From the NCBI GenBank assembly GCA_002439805.1, contig DJPQ01000085.1, positions 12,881-76,880 on the forward strand: 64,000 nt of DNA. Direction: 5' to 3'. The DNA comes from Bacteroidales bacterium UBA6408 (GTDB lineage: Bacteria > Bacteroidota > Bacteroidia > Bacteroidales > UBA932). Under the pieces are notes generated by a model that saw only the letters and a list, made by a program, of their open reading frames with translations, did no database searches and was not told where the DNA came from. Below, piece after piece: positions 24,476 through 32,210 of this stretch. The position numbers and the translations under genes were made by a program. Numbering within the stretch: the first letter of the stretch is position 1; each line of letters opens with the position of its first letter.

Positions 24476-26884
24476 GTCAAACACGGCGTTCAGGACATCG
24501 GTGATGTTCTTCACATAGATGAACTCCAGCCCCTTGATGTAAATCGGCTTGATGTCCTCCACGTCCTTGCGGTTATCCTCCGAGATCACAATCGTGTGGA
24601 TTCCGGACCTCTTAGCCGCAAGAATCTTCTCCTTGATGCCGCCCACGGGCAGAACCCTGCCGCGCAGCGTCATCTCGCCCGTCATCGCGTAGCCGCTGCG
24701 AATCTGCTTCCCCCGGAACGCCGAAACCATTGACGTGACCATCGTGATGCCGGCGGACGGGCCGTCCTTAGGAACCGCTCCCTCCGGCACATGGACATGG
24801 ACATCCTTCTCGGAGAACTGCTCGTAGGTCAGGCCCGTGAGTTCCGGATGTGCCTTTATGTACTGGTAGGCGATGGTTGCCGACTCCTTCATCACGTCAC
24901 CGAGATTTCCGGTCATGGTGAGCACGCCCTTGCCCTTGCTGATTGAACTCTCGATGAAAAGAATTTCGCCGCCCATCTCCGTCCAGGCGAGACCGGTGAC
25001 CACTCCCGGAGCCTCGTTCCCGCGCTGTTTGTCGTGGAATGCAGTCGGCAGCCCGAGATATTCCTTCAGGTCACCCGGCTTTATCGTCTCCGGCCGCTCC
25101 TCTTCAAGGGCAATCTTTTTCGCCGTCACACGGGCAATCTTGGCAATCTGCTTCTCAAGGCTGCGCACGCCGGATTCGCGGGTGTATTCCTCGATGATTG
25201 CCGCCAGTGCAGGCTTGCTGATTTTCAGCTGATCCTTCTTGAGCCCATGCTCCTCCAGCTGCTTAGGAATCAGATAGTGACGCGCAATCTCCATCTTCTC
25301 CTCGGCGAGGTAGCCGCTCACAGGAATCATCTCCATACGGTCGCGCAGGGCCGGCTGGATGGTCGATGTCGTGTTCGCCGTAGTGATGAACAGCACCTTC
25401 GACAGGTCATAGTCCATGTCGAGGTAGTTGTCGTGGAAGGTCGTGTTCTGCTCGGGGTCAAGCGCCTCAAGCAGGGCTGATGACGGGTCGCCGTGAAAGT
25501 CGTTGCCGATCTTGTCAATCTCGTCGAGCACAATCACCGGATTGGATGTCCCCGCTCTCATGATTCCGTTCAGAATTCGTCCCGGGAGCGCCCCGATGTA
25601 GGTCTTCCTGTGCCCGCGAATCTCCGACTCGTCATGCATTCCGCCGAGGGAAATCCTTATGTATTTCCTCCCGAGAGCCGCCGCCACGGACTTGCCGAGG
25701 CTGGTCTTGCCCACTCCCGGAGGACCGTAGAGACAAAGAATCGGCGACTTCATGTTGCCCTTGAGCTTGAGCACCGCGAGGTACTCTATGATTCTGTCCT
25801 TCACGGTGTCCAGCCCGTAGTGATCCCTGTCGAGCACCGCCTTCGCGTGCCGCAGGTCGAGATTGTCCTCGGAAAACTCGTTCCACGGGAGATCCACCAT
25901 GAACTGTAGGAAGTTCAGCTGTGTGCTGTACTCCGGGGAGTTCGGGTTCTGGCGTTCGAGCTTCACCATCTCCTTCTCGAAGATTTCCTGAGTCTCCTTG
26001 GACCATTTCTTCTTCGCCGCCTTCTCGCGGAGCTTGTCAAGTTCCTCCATCTCGTCCATGCCCAGCTCTTCCTGAATGGTGCGCAGCTGGCTGTTGAGGT
26101 AGTACTCCCTCTGCTGCTGGTCCATGTCGCCCTTGACCTTCTGGTTGATCTCGTTCTTGAGCTTGACGATTTCCGACTGGTTCACAAGCAGTTCCAGCAG
26201 CCTCTCGCCCCTTTTCTGTACGGAGGATATGCTGAGCAGCCCGGCCTTTCCGGCGTAGTCGTCGAAATCAATCGTCGCCGCCACGAAATTCACGAGGAAT
26301 TCGAAATTCTCTATGGACTTGAGTGCGCTGACGGCCTCTTTGGGCATGAAGGACGCATTTTTGGAGATATAGACGGCCTTCTCCTTTATCAGGTCGGCGG
26401 TTATCTTGACTATGCTCGCATTCTCATCGGGCGCCTCATCGTTGAGATAGGTGACCCTTCCGAGCATATACGGGTCGTATTCATAGACATCCTCTATTCT
26501 GAAGCGCTTATATCCCTGAAGTATGGCAGTGAGCGTGCCGTCCGGCATCTCCAGCGTCCTGAGGATTTTAGCGACGGTTCCGAACTCGAACAGGTCTTCG
26601 GCCTTCGGCTCCTCGACACTGAAATCCTTCTGGGGCACGGCTCCGATGAACAGGTTCTTCTTCTCGGCCTCCTGAATGAGCTTCAGCGACTTCTCCCTCC
26701 CGATGATAATCGGATATACGGTACCCGGAAACAGGACCGCGTTCCTCAGTGCCAGAATAGGCAGTGAATCGGGCAGTTCCTCGTCCCTGACCCCCTGCAT
26801 CGGACCGTCCGGTGACGCGACCGGAATCACGCTGACCTCCGCTCCCGACGGTGACAAAAAATCATCTTTGAACAAATTTTTCAT
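24470..26884 (-). CDS. lon: ATP-dependent protease Lon
   Basis: 804 residues. The N-terminal LON substrate-binding domain begins about residue 40 (LPILALRNAVLFPGTVYPII). A coiled-coil region follows (VKGDMDQQQREYYLNSQLRT). The AAA+ module has Walker A GPPGVGKTSLGKS and Walker B VIVLDEIDKI. The protease domain has the catalytic Ser in PKDGPSAGITM and the Lys in the GGIKEKILAAKR region. It degrades misfolded and regulatory proteins in the cytosol. The stop codon forms part of the stem-loop element downstream. A perfect palindrome 64 bases upstream (26948-26962) may be an operator. Confidence 0.97.
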   Translation of the reverse strand: MKNLFKDDFLSPSGAEVSVIPVASPDGPMQGVRDEELPDSLPILALRNAVLFPGTVYPIIIGREKSLKLIQEAEKKNLFIGAVPQKDFSVEEPKAEDLFEFGTVAKILRTLEMPDGTLTAILQGYKRFRIEDVYEYDPYMLGRVTYLNDEAPDENASIVKITADLIKEKAVYISKNASFMPKEAVSALKSIENFEFLVNFVAATIDFDDYAGKAGLLSISSVQKRGERLLELLVNQSEIVKLKNEINQKVKGDMDQQQREYYLNSQLRTIQEELGMDEMEELDKLREKAAKKKWSKETQEIFEKEMVKLERQNPNSPEYSTQLNFLQFMVDLPWNEFSEDNLDLRHAKAVLDRDHYGLDTVKDRIIEYLAVLKLKGNMKSPILCLYGPPGVGKTSLGKSVAAALGRKYIRISLGGMHDESEIRGHRKTYIGALPGRILNGIMRAGTSNPVIVLDEIDKIGNDFHGDPSSALLEALDPEQNTTFHDNYLDMDYDLSKVLFITTANTTSTIQPALRDRMEMIPVSGYLAEEKMEIARHYLIPKQLEEHGLKKDQLKISKPALAAIIEEYTRESGVRSLEKQIAKIARVTAKKIALEEERPETIKPGDLKEYLGLPTAFHDKQRGNEAPGVVTGLAWTEMGGEILFIESSISKGKGVLTMTGNLGDVMKESATIAYQYIKAHPELTGLTYEQFSEKDVHVHVPEGAVPKDGPSAGITMVTSMVSAFRGKQIRSGYAMTGEMTLRGRVLPVGGIKEKILAAKRSGIHTIVISEDNRKDVEDIKPIYIKGLEFIYVKNITDVLNAVFDA

Positions 26885-26947
26885 TTTCTATCCCTTTCTG
26901 TATATGTCTATTTCCTGATGTTTTAATATTCCGCACAACACCCCATA

Positions 26948-26962
26948 CTGACAAAATGTCAG
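26948..26962. promoter_or_regulatory. Palindrome upstream of lon (possible operator)
   Basis: CTGACA-AAA-TGTCAG is a perfect inverted repeat, 64 bases before the lon ATG. A related half-site TGTCAAAATG occurs near 27023. No TAnnTTTG motif is evident for lon, so a stress regulator or other sigma factor may act here. The rest of 26885-27070 shows no gene. CATATC-CCC-GATATG near 27008 is a second small palindrome. Confidence 0.4.
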
Positions 26963-27074
26963 CATGAAGAGCATCTTGCGTGCGCGTCATATAATCGTCA
27001 ATCATTATGCCATATCCCCGATATGTCAAAATGCTCATTTTCGCGACTTTGTCGCGTCGAATTTGATGTTTTTT

Positions 27075-27105
27075 TTTGAATATTAGAAAAATAAGTCTAA
27101 TTTTG
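27075..27105 (+). promoter_or_regulatory. Promoter of the HU gene
   Basis: TTTG at 27075-27078 and TAATTTTG at 27098-27105, 19 bases apart, are a near-ideal Bacteroidota promoter. The leader to the ATG at 27159 is about 45 bases. Confidence 0.75.
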
Positions 27106-27158
27106 CGAGGTTTTTAGCGAAGTTAGAATTTCTAATAAACATTTTATACACAAGTATT

Positions 27159-27434
27159 ATGACAAAGGCAGAAATCGTAAACGAGGTTGCGCAGTCAACC
27201 GGCGTTCAGAAGGAACAGGTAGCCGCAGTAGTTGACGGCTTCATGGAAGTGGTCAAGGAATCTCTCACAAAGGGACAGCCGGTCTATCTTCGCGGATTCG
27301 GCAGCTTCATCATCAAGCACAGGGCTGAAAAGACCGCGCGCAACATCACAAAGGAGATTACAATTACAATCCCTGCACATGACATCCCGGCATTCAAGCC
27401 GTCAAAGTCATTCGTGAAGCAGATTAAGAAATAA
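27159..27434 (+). CDS. HU-family DNA-binding protein
   Basis: 91 residues, the standard HU/IHF length. It starts MTKAEIVNEVAQSTGVQKEQ (helical dimerisation region) and contains the FLRGFGSF-type signature as YLRGFGSFIIKHR. A DNA-binding arm (KTARNITKEITITIPAHDIPAF) and closing FKPSKSFVKQIKK follow. It is a nucleoid protein that bends DNA. The strong promoter at 27075 fits an abundant protein. It is followed after 24 bases by the tiny COX24-domain gene, likely on the same transcript. Confidence 0.93.
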   Translation: MTKAEIVNEVAQSTGVQKEQVAAVVDGFMEVVKESLTKGQPVYLRGFGSFIIKHRAEKTARNITKEITITIPAHDIPAFKPSKSFVKQIKK

Positions 27435-27458
27435 CTAATATCTTAAACTCATTACATC

Positions 27459-27548
27459 ATGCCAAACGGAAAAAAGCATAAGAGGCATAAGATGGCGACG
27501 CACAAGCGCAAGAAGAGATTGCGCAAGAACAGGCACAAGAAGAAGTAG
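27459..27548 (+). CDS. AURKAIP1/COX24-domain mini-protein (29 residues)
   Basis: A 29-codon gene, extremely basic: MPNGKKHKRHKMATHKRKKR followed by LRKNRHKKK. This matches the conserved tiny Bacteroidota protein with a DUF1713/AURKAIP1-COX24 domain, related to the C-terminus of mitochondrial ribosomal protein mS38. It is therefore probably a small ribosome-associated RNA-binding peptide. It lies directly behind HU and is closed by a terminator 38 bases after its stop. The family link is from memory of the motif; the gene call itself is supported by sequence and context. Confidence 0.8.
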   Translation: MPNGKKHKRHKMATHKRKKRLRKNRHKKK

Positions 27549-27586
27549 CCTGTCGGCGCTGCCGTTTAAGCAGTCTTATAAGTAGA

Positions 27587-27613
27587 GGCTGGCCCGGACG
27601 GCCGGCCTTTTTT
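27587..27613 (+). terminator. Rho-independent terminator after the HU operon
   Basis: GGCTGGCC (27587-27594) pairs with GGCCGGCC (27600-27607, one G-T pair) around CGGAC and is followed by a T-run. Confidence 0.85.
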
Positions 27614-27619
27614 ACGAAA

Positions 27620-27728
27620 TCCATAAAAAGCGGTCTGCTGCGTTGTGTTTCTCGATAAAATCCTCACAACCATCAGGTTGCTGCGGTTTTCTCTTCAAAA
27701 CACGCCTTGCATCCCATCTTTTTATGGA
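27620..27728 (+). repeat. Dispersed stem-loop element, copy E (downstream of the HU operon)
   Basis: The outer arms TCCATAAAAAG and CTTTTTATGGA pair perfectly. The middle stem is GTGTTT/AAACAC, the inner stem AAAA/TTTT and the apical hairpin CAACC-ATCA-GGTTG. The conserved basal blocks are GCGGTCTGCTGCGTTG and CGCCTTGCATCCCATC. It ends 38 bases before the rng ATG and follows the HU-operon terminator. Confidence 0.88.
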
Positions 27729-27766
27729 CTTCTATCTTTAAACTCTTTATTGTCAATAAAATTTTA

Positions 27767-29344
27767 ATGGAAGCCGGAAAAGAATCCGTAAAAGATCTTG
27801 TGGTTGAAGTCAGTTCGTCCGAAGTCTCCATCGCTCTGATGGAGAATCATCGGCTTATTGAGTTCAACAGGGAGTCTGTCCTCGGGCACAGCTTTGCGGT
27901 GGGAGACGTCTATCTCGGAAAGGTGAAGAAGATCCTGCCTGCGCTGAACGCCGCGTTCGTGGACATCGGAGACGAGAAGGAGGCTTTCGTCCATTACCTC
28001 GATCTGGGGCTTTATTTCAATGCGTTCGACGAATTCGTGAAGCGGGCAAATCCCAACTCCGACCTGAAGGGGATATATTCCCACATCAAGATCGGTCAGC
28101 CGCTGCCGAAGGACGGACGCATCGAGAATGTGCTCACTCAGGGACAGATGATTGTCTGCCAGATTGTCAAGGAACCGATCTCCACAAAGGGCTCCAGACT
28201 GACAGCAGAAATTTCATTGGCAGGACGTAACATTGTGCTTCTTCCTTTCGCGGAGAAGGTCAGTGTGTCACAGAAAATTGCTTCGAAAGAAGAAAAGAAG
28301 CGGCTTGAGACGCTTGTAAAGAGCATCCTTCCACGCAATTACGGTGCAATCATACGCACGGCTGCGGAGGGAAGGAATGCTGCGGTGCTTGACGCGGAGG
28401 TGATGTCTCTCATAGAAAAATGGGAGAGTTCATGGAAAAAGATTGCCTCGTCCAAGAAGGTGCAGCTGCTCTTTACCGAGTACAGCAAGACAACCACAAT
28501 TCTCCGGGATCTCCTGAACGACTCGTTCAGCAACATCTACATCAACGACGAGAAGATTTACGAGGAGACCCTAAAGTACATTTCGCTCATCTCTCCGGAA
28601 CAGGAGAAAATCGTGAAGCTCTACGAGGGCAAGGAACCCATCTTCGACCATTTTGAGGTCACGCGCCAGATAAAGAGTTCCTTCGGAAAGGTCGTGCCGC
28701 TGAAGCAGGGAGCCTATCTTGTCATCGAGCACACGGAGGCGCTTCATGTGGTTGACGTGAACAGCGGAACGAGAGCCAAGAACAAGGAACAGGAACAGAA
28801 CACCTTCGACGTCAACTGCTATGCTGCGGAGGAGATTGCCCGCCAGGTAAGGCTGCGGGACATGGGCGGAATCGTCATCGTCGATTTCATAGACATGGAG
28901 TCGGGCGAGCACCGCAACCAGCTCTTTAAGTATATGCAGCAGCTGATGGAGGGGGACAGGGCGAAGCATAATGTGTTGCCGCTCACTAAGTTCGGCCTGA
29001 TGCAGATTACCCGCCAGAGAGTGCGTCCGGCAATCGAGCTGAACACTCTGGAGGTTTGTCCGGTATGCCACGGCACCGGAAAGATTTCTTCGAGCATTGT
29101 GATAGACGAGGACATCGAGCGCAAGCTCGCCTGCTATGTGAACGACAGGAAGCTAGCTGACCTCACTCTTAAGGTAGGACCGATTCTGGGCGCCTACCTC
29201 ACCAAGTCCGACGGACTGTTCAAGGGGAGCATTCTCGATCGCTGGAAAAAGAAGTACAGGTGCAAGCTCAGGCTGGAGACATCGACTGACTTCACCGTCC
29301 TGCAAAATGAATTCTATGATGAAAAGGGGGCCCGGCTTGAATAG
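27767..29344 (+). CDS. rng: Ribonuclease G (RNase E/G family)
   Basis: 525 residues from ATG 27767 (MEAGKESVKDLVVEVSSS); an upstream frame extension to 27707 runs through copy E and is rejected. An S1-like RNA-binding domain lies at about residues 35-125 (DVYLGKVKKILPALNAAFVDIG). The catalytic DNase I-like fold has Asp residues in VVDVNSGTR and IVIVDFIDME. A Zn-link Cys pair in VCPVCHGTG is required for oligomerisation. It cleaves single-stranded 5'-monophosphate RNA, for example during 16S rRNA 5' maturation. It lacks the long degradosome tail of RNase E, hence RNase G type. The stop codon sits in the loop of its own terminator. Confidence 0.92.
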   Translation: MEAGKESVKDLVVEVSSSEVSIALMENHRLIEFNRESVLGHSFAVGDVYLGKVKKILPALNAAFVDIGDEKEAFVHYLDLGLYFNAFDEFVKRANPNSDLKGIYSHIKIGQPLPKDGRIENVLTQGQMIVCQIVKEPISTKGSRLTAEISLAGRNIVLLPFAEKVSVSQKIASKEEKKRLETLVKSILPRNYGAIIRTAAEGRNAAVLDAEVMSLIEKWESSWKKIASSKKVQLLFTEYSKTTTILRDLLNDSFSNIYINDEKIYEETLKYISLISPEQEKIVKLYEGKEPIFDHFEVTRQIKSSFGKVVPLKQGAYLVIEHTEALHVVDVNSGTRAKNKEQEQNTFDVNCYAAEEIARQVRLRDMGGIVIVDFIDMESGEHRNQLFKYMQQLMEGDRAKHNVLPLTKFGLMQITRQRVRPAIELNTLEVCPVCHGTGKISSSIVIDEDIERKLACYVNDRKLADLTLKVGPILGAYLTKSDGLFKGSILDRWKKKYRCKLRLETSTDFTVLQNEFYDEKGARLE

Positions 29345-29358
29345 CCGAACCCCTTTTT
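29322..29358 (+). terminator. Terminator overlapping the rng stop codon
   Basis: AAAAGGGG pairs with CCCCTTTT on the outside and CGGCT with AGCCG inside. The rng stop TAG (29342-29344) lies at the loop. A T-run follows. Confidence 0.75.
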
Positions 29359-29436
29359 CGATTTTTCTTTTTTGTATTCAGCCATCGCCCGCCTAACCCG
29401 TCCTGACGAAAGACTGTGGCCTTGTTGCGTGGCGGC

Positions 29437-30135
29437 TCACCTCCTTCTGGTAGCTATGCCTATATAATAGAGCAGCGTGGCGATGGAGCCGATGGCAGCG
29501 ATGACGTATGTGTAGGCGGCCCACTTGAGGGCATCCACTGCCATCGGACGGGTGCGCTCGTCGGCGATGCCGGAGCTGCTGAGCCAGCTGACCGCCCTTG
29601 CGCTGGCGTTGATTTCGCAGGGCAGGGTCACGAGGCTGAAGAGCGTCGTCATGGCGAAGAGGGCGATGCCTGCCCAGAGTATCGCGGGGACAGAGTTGAC
29701 GAGCAGTACTCCGAGAAGGAGAACCCACTGCACGGTCATGTTGCTGAAGTTCACCACAGGGACGAGGGCGCTGCGCAGTTTGACGGGAGCGTAGCCCTGC
29801 GCGTACTGTACGACGTGGCCGCACTCGTGGGCGGCGACTGCCGCTGCGGCTATCGAGGTGCTGGAATAGACCCCCTCGCTGAGGTTGACGGTCCTTGTCC
29901 TCGGGTCGAAATGGTCGGTGAGCATGCCGTTGGTGCGGCGCACCTGCACGTTGGTTATTCCGTACCAGTCAAGCATCTTCCGGGCTACCTGGGCTCCGGT
30001 CAGACCCGCCGGATTGGGAATCTGGGAGTACTTGCTGAACTTGCTTTCCAAAACCTGCTGGATGGCGAAACTTATCAGCATCACAGCGATTACTATTACC
30101 CAAATGTTCATATTCTGTGTTTTTTGTTTGCACAA
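29437..30135 (-). CDS. Zinc metallopeptidase (Zn_peptidase_2 family)
   Basis: 232 residues. An N-terminal membrane helix (MNIWVIVIAVMLISFAIQQV) precedes the zinc site AAVAAHECGHVVQYAQGYAPVK (HExxH variant HECGH) near residue 107. Two further helices follow at about 125-165, and one more is near the C-terminus (YVIAAIGSIATLLYYIGI). This is the layout of the YugP/PF04298 family, membrane-bound metallopeptidases of unsettled substrate. A start at 30111 (MNIW) is also possible. It is convergent with rng and tandem with the DJ-1 gene. Confidence 0.8.
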   Translation of the reverse strand: MCKQKTQNMNIWVIVIAVMLISFAIQQVLESKFSKYSQIPNPAGLTGAQVARKMLDWYGITNVQVRRTNGMLTDHFDPRTRTVNLSEGVYSSTSIAAAAVAAHECGHVVQYAQGYAPVKLRSALVPVVNFSNMTVQWVLLLGVLLVNSVPAILWAGIALFAMTTLFSLVTLPCEINASARAVSWLSSSGIADERTRPMAVDALKWAAYTYVIAAIGSIATLLYYIGIATRRR

Positions 30136-30147
30136 AGATTTCTCACT

Positions 30148-30241
30148 TTGTTCGAAATGACAGATGTTGCCGTTTGCTCGAATGACAGGGGCTGCCGTTC
30201 GTTTGTGTGACAGGCTCTTTGCCGTTTGTTCTGAATGCGGA
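30148..30241. repeat. Degenerate tandem repeat between the DJ-1 and zinc-peptidase genes
   Basis: About three and a half imperfect units of 25-27 bases, each close to TTTG-nTCGAATGACAGG-nTGCCG, at 30148, 30174, 30199 and 30226. It lies between two minus-strand genes and shows no coding potential. Confidence 0.6.
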
Positions 30242-30243
30242 CC

Positions 30244-30837
30244 TTACAACATGATGGCCTTCGCGACGCGGTCCGCCTTGACCTGTCCCGCCGCTGCGGC
30301 CACAATCGCGAGTCCGAACGCAATCGCGTGTCCGGCTCCCCGCGAGGTGATGAGATTTCTGTCGGTAACCACACCGGCCTCAGTCCTCACTACGGCTCCG
30401 GCATCCTCAAGCGCCTTCTCGAAGCCGGCGTAGCAGCACATCTTCCTGCCGGCGATGCCGTGCAGCCTGCCGAGAACGACGCTCGGCGCGGCGCAGATGG
30501 CGGCTGTGATTCCGCCTTTGTCGAAATGCCTCTGTGCGATTTCCAGCAGTTCCGTCTTCGCCGCAAGATTTGTCGAGCCGGGCATTCCTCCCGGAAAGAC
30601 AAGCGCTCCCTGTCCGTCAATTTCCTTCGTGTCAAGCTCTTTCATAAATTCGCTCCAGCTCAGGTCTACGGCAATTCCTATTCCGTGCGAGCTTTTCACG
30701 AGTTTGTTTTCGGTGATTGAGACGGTCTTGACCTCAAGACCGCCGCGTGTCATCATATCCACGGGGCACATCGCCTCCGCAATTTCATGTCCTTCTGCAA
30801 GGAAGAGATAGTTTGTTTCCATTTTTTCTTCATTCAT
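30244..30837 (-). CDS. DJ-1/PfpI-family protein
   Basis: 197 residues from ATG 30837 (30822 is an alternative). It has the DJ-1 fold: FLAEGHEIAEAMCPVDMMTRGG with the conserved Glu near residue 15, GALVFPGGMPGSTNL, and the nucleophile elbow ITAAICAAPSVVLGRLHG, with Cys in the AICAAP motif. The ending TSRGAGHAIAFGLAIV is also characteristic. Relatives are chaperones, deglycases (contested) or thiamine-pathway proteins (YajL). It probably acts in the cytosol under oxidative or carbonyl stress. It is transcribed divergently from alr. Confidence 0.9.
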   Translation of the reverse strand: MNEEKMETNYLFLAEGHEIAEAMCPVDMMTRGGLEVKTVSITENKLVKSSHGIGIAVDLSWSEFMKELDTKEIDGQGALVFPGGMPGSTNLAAKTELLEIAQRHFDKGGITAAICAAPSVVLGRLHGIAGRKMCCYAGFEKALEDAGAVVRTEAGVVTDRNLITSRGAGHAIAFGLAIVAAAAGQVKADRVAKAIML

Positions 30838-30940
30838 TTGCGGCAAGGGATACTCTCATTTCCAATTGCCAAAACCTTTCTTTCTATGGCAAATGCCGTG
30901 CAAATCTTACCTTTCTGTGCGAAAATTCATTAAAAAATGG

Positions 30941-31080
30941 TACTTTTGCAGCCTGTTTTGCATGAGACTGGCGGATTTGGCGGGTTGAAGCGGAACTGAA
31001 TGGAATTTGAAAGATGTTTTGAAGGTTTCTTTGAAGGTTTCTTGGCGGATGCCAAGTGTTATTTATAGAGAAAGGAGGGG
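30941..31080 (+). promoter_or_regulatory. Promoter and Shine-Dalgarno region of alr
   Basis: TACTTTTG at 30941-30948 fits the -7 consensus, giving a leader of about 130 bases. It contains a 12-base tandem duplication (TTTGAAGGTTTC twice, about 31018-31041). It ends with AAAGGAGGGG at 31071-31080, a strong Shine-Dalgarno 10 bases before the ATG at 31089, which is unusual in Bacteroidota and fixes the start. Confidence 0.6.
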
Positions 31081-31088
31081 ATAAATTT

Positions 31089-32210
31089 ATGTTCGGAGAG
31101 GATGATTTTTCGCGGCTGGAACTGAGTTTGCCGAACTGCGAGGCTAACTATAAGTATTTCAGAGGCTTGCTCAAGCCCACGACCAAACTGCTCGTGCTCG
31201 TGAAGGCGAATGCCTATGGACACGGGGCGGTGGAGTTCTCCCGTCTGATGGAAAGGGCGGGGGCGGACTATCTTGCCGTTGCCTACCCTGTCGAGGGAAT
31301 GGAACTCCGTGCTGCCGGGATTCACAAGCCGATTCTTGTGCTCACTGCCGGAACGGACTTCTTCAACGAGATTATCGACAACAACCTTGAACCGAGCATT
31401 CCCAACCTCTGCTCGCTGAAGGCTCTATGCGACACTCTTGAGCAGCGCGACGCGCACAACTATCCGATACACATAAAGCTGGACACAGGCATGCACCGCC
31501 TCGGATTCATGACTTCCGAACTCGGGGAACTTGAGACATTTCTCGCCTCGACCGACCGCGTGAAGGTGAAGTCGATTTTCTCGCACCTTGCGGCGGCTGA
31601 GGATCCGTCCAGCGACAGCTTCACTCTCGGCCAGATTGAGATGTTCAGCAGGAACGCCGCCTCATTGACGGAGGCTTTGGGTTATAAGCCGATGTGGCAC
31701 ATTCTGAACTCCGCCGGTATAGAGAGATTTCCAGAGTACCAGTACGATATGGTGCGCCTCGGCATAGGGATTTACGGCATCAGCGCACTGCCGGGAGTGA
31801 AGCTTGCACCTGTCGCGTCGTTCAAGTGCAAGATTCTGCAAATCAAGCATCTCAAACCGGAGGACGGAACCATAGGCTACGGCCGCCATGGGCGGATTGC
31901 TTCTGAGGGGACTGTCATCGCCACCATTCCTGTGGGCTATGCCGACGGGATTGACCGCCATCTTGGCTGCGGCCGCTGCTCCTTCCTGCTGAACGGTCAT
32001 AGGGTGCCGACAATCGGAAACATCTGCATGGATATGTGTATGCTTGACATCACGGGCGTGCCGGCGCAGGTGGGCGACACCGTGACCATATTCGGAAAGG
32101 AGCCGACAATCTCCGAACTCGCGGACATTCTCGGCACCATTCCTTATGAGATTCTCACCTCCGTTCCGCGCCGCATCGAGCGCGTGGTGGTTTCTGAACC
32201 GACATTATAG
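31089..32210 (+). CDS. alr: Alanine racemase
   Basis: 373 residues from ATG 31089, chosen over an in-frame TTG at 31056 because of the AAGGAGG ten bases upstream. The PLP-binding Lys lies in VLVKANAYGHGA (Lys at about 39), and the catalytic Tyr in the GTIGYGRHG motif. Substrate-site regions HIKLDTGMHRLGF and GNICMDMCMLD are also present. It interconverts L- and D-alanine for peptidoglycan in the cytosol. This is the stand-alone form; some Bacteroidota fuse Alr to MurF. The stop codon overlaps that of the convergent nuclease lipoprotein by six bases. Confidence 0.94.
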   Translation: MFGEDDFSRLELSLPNCEANYKYFRGLLKPTTKLLVLVKANAYGHGAVEFSRLMERAGADYLAVAYPVEGMELRAAGIHKPILVLTAGTDFFNEIIDNNLEPSIPNLCSLKALCDTLEQRDAHNYPIHIKLDTGMHRLGFMTSELGELETFLASTDRVKVKSIFSHLAAAEDPSSDSFTLGQIEMFSRNAASLTEALGYKPMWHILNSAGIERFPEYQYDMVRLGIGIYGISALPGVKLAPVASFKCKILQIKHLKPEDGTIGYGRHGRIASEGTVIATIPVGYADGIDRHLGCGRCSFLLNGHRVPTIGNICMDMCMLDITGVPAQVGDTVTIFGKEPTISELADILGTIPYEILTSVPRRIERVVVSEPTL

